NCBI RefSeq assembly: GCF_002234675.1
Contig: NC_019869.2
Location: 15,795,015 to 15,859,014 of the forward strand
Direction of reading: 5' to 3'
DNA from: Oryzias latipes
Lineage: Eukaryota > Chordata > Actinopteri > Beloniformes > Adrianichthyidae
Length of the DNA: 64,000 bases
Both the position numbers and the translations under genes were made by a program. Position 1 is the first letter of the stretch. Each line of letters begins with the position of its first letter. The notes under the pieces are model-generated. The model had not been told where the DNA came from, ran no database searches, and saw only the letters and a list, made by a program, of their open reading frames with translations. Below are positions 9,983 through 20,000 of this stretch, in pieces.

Positions 9983-12900
9983 TCAAAGAAGGATTTGCTT
10001 CTTTTTGTTGAGGTGATCAGCAGCTGTAACAAGAAAAACACATTGAGTCTGCATTATTTTCTGAACTCTTAAACACACGTGTCTCCCACCATCCTAAAGA
10101 GGTTCTGGCTAAGGAAAATTAAAAAACGTGAACCCAAATCAAAATTTTTCTAATAAATAAAGTTCATTCTGCTGATAAGAAAAACGAAATAACTCTTGCT
10201 TAAAAACCTGGTTTCTCTTCATTTTTATTTTATTAAACTTGACTCAAAGCTTTTCATTCATTTCCAGCAAATGGAAACAGATTTTAGAATTATGTTAAAT
10301 AGACAAAAAAAGTGTCTTACCTTTTCTGCGTTTGTAAAGAATGAGCCAGTCAGCAATGACAGCAGCAAAAATGAGAATTGCAATAACAGCTGAGACCATC
10401 ACTTCATAGCGGCTTGCTGTCAGAACAGAAGAGTGAAAATTAAACAAAATTGTCCAAAAAAAACGTTTTTTCAGAAACAGCAATGATATTGACATTAACA
10501 AAAATTAATACATATATATTTTTTTAAAAAGAGTTAATGGTAAATTGGCTTATTCTCATGTACCGCTTTACAGTCACATTCAAACACATTCACACACCGG
10601 TGGTGGCTCTGCTGCAGAGCACTGGTGCCAACCTTCCACCAGAGGCAAGGTGGGGTTCAGTGTCTTGCCCAAGGACGCTTCGACACATGGGGGGGCAAGG
10701 TGGGGATCGAACCCACAGTTTTATGACTGGAGGTCAACCGCCCTACCATTGCACCACAGCCGCCCATTTTTAATCACATAAATAGGTTCTTAAATAAAAT
10801 GAAAAATGTTTTTTGTTATTGTAAACTGCATAAAAAGTTATGCATAAGACTTCAAGGCTCATACTATATCCTCTGTGCATTTTATATTTGTAATATGGGG
10901 TGAAACTTAATATTTTTAAATAAAATCTGTCCTACTGAGCGGCAGTGGCTCAGGTGGTTGAGCAGGTCGGCCAATGATCGATGGGGCGGCGGATCAATCC
11001 CCGCTCCCCCCAGGTCAACCGTCACTCTGTCCTTGGGCAAAACACCTCACCCTCCCTGCCTCCAGTGGAGCCCCACTGTAAAAATGCACATCAATGTCCC
11101 GGTGATGGTCAGAGGGGCTGTAGGCACATGCTGGCAGGCACGCCTCTGTCAGTCTGCCCTAGGGCAGCTGTGGCTATTAGTAGTTACCATCACCAAGTAT
11201 GAATGAGGAGTGAATGAATAATGGACACATTGTAAGCACTTTGAGCGTCTGGAAATGTGCTGATAAATCCAATATGTTATTATTATTTGTACTTAAAATA
11301 AAATAAAAAATGTTTTTCATGCTTATTTTATTGCAACTATTTATTTAACAAATCTATAAACTGTTTTAAAAAAAAATAAAACAAAGCTACACAAATGCAT
11401 AATTCCACCTTCAAAACTTTCAGTTTCTTACGTCCGTTGGTCCTGATGTTTGACTCCTCTAGTTTGGTGATGATGCTTTCATTCACTCCAGAAAACTGAA
11501 ACACGCATTCATATCCCTCCTTTTCTGGTGTGTCTGATAAAAGCTTTAGATCAACGCTCATCTGAAAGGTCCCATCGTTGTTGGGGAGGATCTCTCCTTT
11601 CTCCACTCCTGCATGAATCTCGTTCCCATCTTTCCTCCAGAACATCACAGCTCTGTTGGGGTAAAAGCCTGTAGCGTGACATCTGACCGGAGAGAGGAAA
11701 TTCTTCTGGAGGAGAGACACTGATGGAGACTCTGAAAAAGAAAACCATTCAGAAGGCAAAATGATCCTGATTCAAACACTCATCAATTTTTGGATAGTCT
11801 TTTTTGATTAGAAGCAAGAATATTAGTACTTTGTAACTTAGAAGCTTGTGTCACCTAACAGTCTATAATACCTGTGAGTAACAAAACAACCAAATGACTA
11901 GATGCAATCAAAATACAAAGCAATGTATGGTCCTATAAACACATCTGCAGACTTTTTGCAGGTCAGAGTCTGGATTGTTGAATTTGAGGATTGAAGATTT
12001 CTAAATGTTCCTGTTTATTTTAAGTCTTGCTATATAGGGAAATGCAACGCACCTGTTCTCATCAAAGTGCTCCTACCATGGCTCACATACTTCTTAAGTT
12101 GATCTGGACACCCCTGGGACAGATAGTTATTCATCTGAATGACCCAGTCTTCATTTTTGTTACTGAAGCTGGCAACTGTAGTTGATTCCATCCATGTGTT
12201 CGTCTTCAGGTCTAAAGCCAGAATGTCTTCTCCGTTATGGCCAAACTGCCACTGACCCTTGATGTCTCCAGTCTCCTCATCCCATTCACAGCCGTACAGC
12301 AGCTGAACAACGTGAACGCCTGTAAAACATGAACCTTCATCAGCGCTTCACTCGTGCTGGTTATAATCTCAGCATGCAGTCGATTCATTAATACAAGTGG
12401 AAAGTTTCTTAGCAAAATGAAGTATTTCCTAAAATTATTACAAAAATCGATTCTGTGGGTCGACTTGGTTCATTCTGTACTTGACCAAATCCATTTGTCA
12501 GGTCTATCATTTTTTAGCAATATAAATACTAGCTTATGATTCTTTCAAAGACATACAAGGTTGAATTCCCCGGTGGGAGCTTTTTAGGCTGTCAGAACTT
12601 TTATTGATATAGAGCACATTGACATCCACCTGGAACGATACTATCATGATAAATAAACATGTTAAATTTCTTAACATCCCCCCCCCACACACACACACAC
12701 ACACAAACACAACTCTCATCTAGAGCCTTGATCAAACGTTTGTGATATTTTAGAAACTAAATTTAAAAAAAAGTGGCCTGATTAGCGTTAACATTTTTGA
12801 AATGCAAACAACCTAAATGTGTAATGACCAGAAGTTTTAACTACAGTCAAAATGATCTGACCCAACCCAAATTCATCAACATATAAACTTTCTAATCTGG

Positions 12901-15900
12901 ACTTATAAAACATTTTAAACCTTTCTTGAAAAAACAGTCAATTGCTTTTTTATTATTACAACAGTGACTCTCCACTTATAAGACATTTTTAACTAACCTG
13001 TTTAATGAATAAAGTTTTATTGTAAATCTGTGGGATTTCTGGGGGAACTTGCTTTTTAACTTAACCATCAAGGCAGAGATACTTTCAATGTCATCAAGTA
13101 GTTTAATACTTTGCAGATCAATGCTGACTTTGCTGACATTTGAGGATTTTCTTGTTGTTATGGGCTTTAACTTCTGATTACCTTTTTTCTGACAACGATT
13201 TTGACTCAGAGACTCATATTTACAGCTAAAATCCTGCCTTATACTTTTAATTTCATATCCTTCTGTACCAGCTTAGGTGGTTAATAACCTATTTGATTGT
13301 TAAACTCCTTGCAAAAATGTCTGAAATAAGGTCATGTATGTATCTATTAACGACTGCACCAGCTTAACGCTTCAGTACCTGTATGACAAAAAGTAAAGAA
13401 CATTTGCAGAGACAGCTTCCTTCAGCAAAGCAGAAATGATTTTGATAGACAGTGGCCAAGGGCAAAATTAGACATGAGCATAGAAAAAAACAAAGCAAAA
13501 GTCTGGCCCTGTCCTAACAAAACCCTGCAATTCAAATTGAATTGCATTACCTGCAATAATGAAAGTAGAAATGCTATAGGTTGAAGCTGTTTGCTGAAAA
13601 TGCAGAAGCAATTTGCTAAATGCTAAAATGGCTGGAGAAGTTGAAGTTTGCACCAACACAAAAAAGAACTGAAAAAAATAACAGAGATGCTGAAAGCTCC
13701 AAATGACTTAAATTTGCAGAAACCCACATCTGCACAGGCCTTCAAGACTCTGGAGAAACAACAATTGGACCAGCAGCTTTGTTTTTGTTGCCATGCAAAG
13801 CAAAGCAGAAACCGGCACTATAGTTAATTGTGTATCAACACCCAGATCAAGATTCTTAAACGAGTTGGAAGATGAGGCCGTTATATGAGGTTCCATTTGT
13901 GCCAAAAATATCAAAATGTGTTTTTGCGTCTACTGTTATGTCTTTGGTCCATCGTCTATGTCTACTGATCGTGTTTTTGCGTCCACTGTCTATGCTTTGG
14001 GCTCATTGTCTATGTCTATTGAACGAGTTCATTTTACATTGGTTCATGTCTATGTATTACTAAGCAATATCTTCTGCATGCCCATGATTCTTTGATTATT
14101 ACTTTGTATTAACTTTGTGATGTATATGCTTGCTTTATCCTTAAACTTTATCTTTGTCATTGTCCTTATCCCATGTCGTTAACTACGGCGTCAGGAAGAT
14201 CCTTAGCAACCGTTGCTAGTGTCGTTTGCTACGTCGTCTCACCATGTCGTCAGGAAGATCCTTAGCAACCGTTGCTAGTGTCGTTTGCTACGTCGTTTCA
14301 CGTGTCGTCAGGAAGATCCTTAGCAACCGTTGCTAGTGTCGTTTGCAACGTTCTCTCACCATGTCGTGTCCTTAGATCTTGCTGTGTTTCAAATTTTGCA
14401 AAGGTCGTCAGAGAAGTCTTTTGTACGGTCGATAAATTGTTTCCCGTATTATCACGGAACAAAACACTTTAAAAAAAAAAAAACCTTTATTGACAATCCT
14501 GCAAACGCGCACTGCCAGAAGGGGGGGGGGGTGCAGCGTACAAAAGTTTCACGTTCCCGTTTAAAGTTATTTAGAGTATGGCTTTAATTTAATCTTATGA
14601 TGAAACTATTATTTCAAATTATTTTGAAAAATGACTGATCTTTATAAAATATGTTGTTACAAATCTGATGGATAAACGAGGATCAGACGGGCTAATAAGA
14701 GCCTTATGTGGTCCCGAGTGCGCCATCTCATGGTCACATAAATAGATTAAAAAGAAAAGCTCAAAAACCAGTCAGTTTTCGACTGTTATATTCATAATTA
14801 GTGACTCGACCCACTAAAATTTGAGAAGGTAACTCATCAAAGATATTTTAAAGGCCTCCTTGCAAGGCCCCCGTAAATCGTTCAGCGGCAAAAAAAATAA
14901 ATATTGCCATGGACTAATGACTTGAGGGTTTATTTCTGAACAAATACATTAAATCCACACCAATGTGTTTGTAATTTTATTATTAATAAATCAGCCACGT
15001 TTTTCATGATCAGAACACAGCACATTCATAAATAGTCTTCGTAAAATGTTCATATTTATTATGTGTCATTCTCCGCGTTAAATAGAAGTAGTTCGCCTCC
15101 AGATCAGGTGGTGGCGGTAATGCGCCACTTTGTTTTCGTGTCAAGCGTTGTATGCATGCCCCCCCCCCACCCCCCACCCTTTCTGGCAATACGCGTTTGA
15201 GGGAATATCAAAATAAAGTTCATATTAAAAACGTGTTGTCATGGTTAACCCTGACGTCTGCTTTGATAAACATTTCTTTTTCGTTCCGTGGTAGTACAGG
15301 AAAAAATTTACCGGCTGTACAAAGGACTTTTCTCACGACTTTGGCAAAATTTGAAAAACGAGAACATCTAACAACAAAACACGGGGAAACGTCGTAGCTA
15401 ACGACAGTAGCAAACACCCTAGCTAACGACAGTAGCTAACGACAATAGCTATCGACAGTAGCTATCGACAGTAGCAAAGGTTGCTAAGTCCTGACGACAA
15501 AGTGAGACGACCAAAGTAGCAACGGTTGCTAAGTCCTGACGACAAAGTGAGACGACCAAAGACAGACAGTGGACACAAAAACAGATTTTTGGCACAAATG
15601 GAACCTCATACCGTTAAGGTGTTGCATCTGAGTCATAATATGAGGTTCCATTTGTGCCAAAAATATCAAAATGTGTTTTTGCGTCTACTGTTATGTCTTT
15701 GGTCCATTGTCTATGTCTACTGATCGTGTTTTTGCGTCCACTGTCTATGCTTTGGGCTCATTGTCTATGTCTATTGAACGAGTTCATTTTACATTGGTTC
15801 ATGTCTATGTATTACTAAGCAATATCTTCTGCATGCCCATGATTCTTTGATTATTACTTTGTATTAACTTTGTGATGTATATGCTTGCTTTATCCTTAAA

Positions 15901-16998
15901 CTTTATCTTTGTCATTGTCCTTATCCCATGTCGTCTAACTACGGCGTCAGGAAGATCCTTAGCAACCGTTGCTACTGTCGTTTGCTATGTCGTTTCACGT
16001 GTTGTCAGGAAGATCCTTAGCAACCGTTGCTAGTGTCGTTTGCTACGTCGTCTCACCATGTCGTCAGGAAGATCCTTAGCAACCGTTGCTAGTGTCGTTT
16101 GCTACGTCGTTTCACGTGTCGTCAGGAAGATCCTTAGCAACCGTTGCTAGTGTCGTTTGCTACGTTCTCTCACCATGTCGTGTCCTTAGATCTTGCTGTA
16201 TTTCAAATTTTGCAAAGGTCGTCAGAGAAGTCTTTTGTACGGTCGATAAATTGTTTCCCGTATTATCACGGAACAAAACACTTTTTTTTAAATAAAAACA
16301 AACCTTTATTGACAATCCTGCAAACGCGCACTGCCAGAAAGGGGGGGGGGTGCAGCGTACAACGGTTTCACGTTCCCGTTTAAAGTTATTTAGAGTATGG
16401 CTTTAATTTAATCTTGTGATGAAACTATTATTTCAAATTATTTTGAAAAATGACTGATCTTTATAAAATATGTTGTTACAAATCTGATGGATAAACGAGG
16501 ATCAGACGGGCTAATAAGAGCCTTTTACTGGTCCCGAGTGCGCCATCTCATGGTCACATAAATAGATTAAAAAGAAAAGCTCAAAAAAGTCAGTTTTCGA
16601 CTGTTATATTCATAATTAGTGACTGGACCCACTAAAATTTGAGAAGGTAACTCATCCAAGATATTTTAAAGGCCTCCTTGCAAGGCCCCCGTAAATTGTT
16701 CAGCGGCAAAAAAATAAATATTGCCATGGACTAATGACTTGAGGGTTTATTTCTGAACAAATACATTAAATCAACACCAATGTGTTTGTAATTTTATTAT
16801 TAATAAATCAGCCACGTTTTTCATGATCAGAACACAGCACATTCATAGTAGTCTTCGTAAAATGTTCATATTTATTATGTGTCATTCTCCGCGTTAAATA
16901 GAAGTAGTTCGCCTCCAGATCAGGTGGTGGCGGTAATGCGCCACTTTGTTTTCGTGTCAAGCGTTGTATGCATGCCCCCCCCACCCCCCACCCTTTCT

Positions 16999-17031
<33 letters not shown>

Positions 17032-20000
17032 CTTTAACTTGTTCTGTCCAACAGCTGAGCAAACAGATTAGAGCTGAAGGCTTTTTGTGTTGGACAGGTT
17101 TTACTATCACAAAAAGAGGTTATATAGCTTCAAGAAACTAGAGTGTAGATTTGTATAAACCCCTTTTTGTCGTATTATTTTTTATTTATTTGTTACATTT
17201 AGTGTGTGTGGGGAGGGAGAGGGGAAGAATGTGAGGGGAGGGTGGAAGAGTGTAAAAGGAAGAAAGGTGAAAAGGTGGGGGATACAAGCACTGATTTGAC
17301 TAAGTTATTAATTTAAGCTGTAACAATTATACCAGATCTGCTGGAAAGACGAATGTTACATCAAAGGTGAAAATCTGACACTAAGATGAGCGAGAAAAAA
17401 AAAACTGTCCATCAATACACTGTAGGTAAGGAGGAGGGATGAAGCAGACAGGGAGCAGTGTGGAGTGTGCACGTGCACGTGGGGGTGGAGATACATGCAT
17501 GCTGCCGACGTGAACCGTGTGTTCATAAAGGGAGCCAGATCCTACCCAGCCAGACCAGCCAGACCAGGAGAGGGGAGGAGAGCCCCCCAGGCCAGAAGCC
17601 CCCCCAGCATCCGGACCCAGGCAGCCCGGGAGGGCAGGAGGAGGGGACCGCCCACCCCACCAGCCAGGCACAGAGAGGGCCCCCCTACAGGGGCCCCCCC
17701 AATGCCCAGAGGCACAAGCGAACCCAGTGTCCGGCCCCCAGGCCACAAGACAGGAGCGCTTAGCCGTACCAGGCGGCAGCCATGGGGGCCACCGGGCGCC
17801 GGACACCGAGACAAAGGCCAGGGACGAAGCCAGGGCCCCCGGAACCCAAAAGCCGGCCACCACCCGACCGGCGCCCCGTCCCCGCAAGCCAGCCCAGGCC
17901 CGCGACCTTAGCAACCCAGGGATCGCCACGCACCCACAGCCACAGCCACCCCCCTAAAACCCTACGCACTACCCCCCCCCCCCGCCATAATATCTGACCC
18001 CCCCTCCCCAACCCTCTCAGTGCCCTCCCCTCTCTGTGATGGGGAGGGAAAGCCCCAGAGGGTCCCAGCGAGCCAGCCCCCAGGTCGGTCCTACCCATGC
18101 ACTCACACACACATACTCACAATCATCTGGTTACCCTCCCTACCCCCGCCGCCAAGCAGCAACCCCCCCCCCAGCCGGCCGACCCCCAGCGCCGCATGCC
18201 CGACCCCTCCCGCAGCCGACAGGACACCCATAAGCCCGGCCGCCCCGAGAGGACCAGGCGGGTGAAGACCGGCCGCCCCCCCCCGACCCCACCCATGTAT
18301 GGAGGTGTGGGAGTGCTGTGTGTGTGCTGCAGGTAAAATAGGAGGTCACCAGTGTGGGGGGATCCACCGCTGCCAAGCCGCAAAGCCCCCCACTCCGGAG
18401 TCCCTCTGTGAGTGGTGTGTATTTGCTGTGTGTGTGCTGCTAGCATGCAGTGTGTGTGTCTACAGAGGAAGTTAAAATTGTGGGGGGGCCAGCGAAAGGT
18501 GAGCACGGATGTTTCACCGTGCCCCCCTCCACCAGACCCTCTCCACAAGGCCCTAGATGAATCAGAGTGTCTAATATGCAAGTAAAAAGCGGGGAGGAGG
18601 GCGGGTGCCAACGAGAACCCAGAGAGGGCCATCCCCAGTGAGTCCCGCCAGCATACCCCTCCCATCCAGATCCCGGGGCCCTATGTGCCTGTGTGCAATA
18701 TTTGTTTGGGTGAGAGCGGGGAGGAGCGGGCGGATGGGCACAACCGGGGGAGAAGGCTCCCCCGAGCCTTCTCCCCCCCACCCTTTCTGGCAATACGCGT
18801 TTGAGGGAATATCAAAATAAAGTTCATCTTAAAAACGTATTGTCATGGTTAACCCTGACGTCTGCTTTGATAAACATTTCTTTTTCGTTCCGTGGTAGTA
18901 CAGGAAAAAATTTACCGGCCGTACAAAGGACTTTTCTGACGACTTTGGCAAAATTTGAAAAACGAGAACATCTAACGACAAAACACGGGGAAACGTCGTA
19001 GCTAACGGCAGTAACACCGTAGCTAACGACATTAGCTATCGACAGTAGCTAACGACAGTAGCAAACACCGTAGCTATCGACAGTAGCTAACGACCGGAGC
19101 TATCGACAGTAGCAACGGTTGCTAAGTCCTGACGACAAAGTGAGACGACCAAAGACATAGACAGTGGACACAAAAACAAATTTTTGGCACAAATGGAACC
19201 TCATATCATAATACCTTAATCCAGCAAGTGTTTTTGGTTTAGCTTCTTTCTGAACCAAATTATCGAAGAGCATGTTCATTTTGGAAAGACTCCATCTGAC
19301 TGGTTCTTCTGCTTTTCCCCGTATAACTGACATCTCTGAACAAAAATCCCTGACATTGTTCAGCAGCTGTTTATGGGTGTTCACGTCTTGGTACTTATAA
19401 TATTCTCTTTTAGCTGTTTCCATTTAGTTGTCAATCATTTTGAATTTGCTAGCGGCGTGTCCTAAAAGTTCCTTAAGAAGGCTCTAGCTTGTGAAGAATG
19501 CAGCAGTAAGATTGTTATCAGCAACTAGCAGAAGAGATCACATCACTCCTGTGTTAGTTTCACTTCACTGGCTCCCAGTTGATTCTAGAATTAAGTTCAA
19601 GATCCTCCTGTTAACGTATAAGGCCTTACATGGTATGACCCCATCAAGGACCTCACAGAGCCTTACCACCCAAACAGAACACTTTGCTCTCAAAATTTCA
19701 CAAAATCACAGAATTTGCAAAAGCTCAGTTGGATGGTAGAACCTTTAGTCATCAACCTCCTGTTTTATGGAATAAGCTCCCAGTTCATGTAATAGAGGCC
19801 GACACAGTTTCTACATTCAAAGTTAGGCTTAAACCTGACTGTGTACCTCGTTTCTGGCTCATCTCTGCTCCTGCTCCTACACTGGTTGTGGACCCTACAA
19901 GCCTATGAAGCCCATATGTTACACTATTTAAATATGTAGTTGTTGAGTTACAAAGTTAATTCTTCTCTAAGAGTTCTGGTACATCACCTGTCTGTCCTGG

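Noticed and set aside
14173-16180. Tandem ~58-bp units considered as a CRISPR-like array
   Set aside because: Units are contiguous without unique spacers, and they sit at the same place in two transposon copies of a eukaryotic genome.
17381-18793. Cluster of long Gly/Pro/Arg-rich ORFs on both strands, up to 182 residues
   Set aside because: They lie in the GC-rich retroelement, overlap in opposite frames and show no domain; GC bias alone removes stop codons. The matching ORFs at 31845-33351 are rejected for the same reason.
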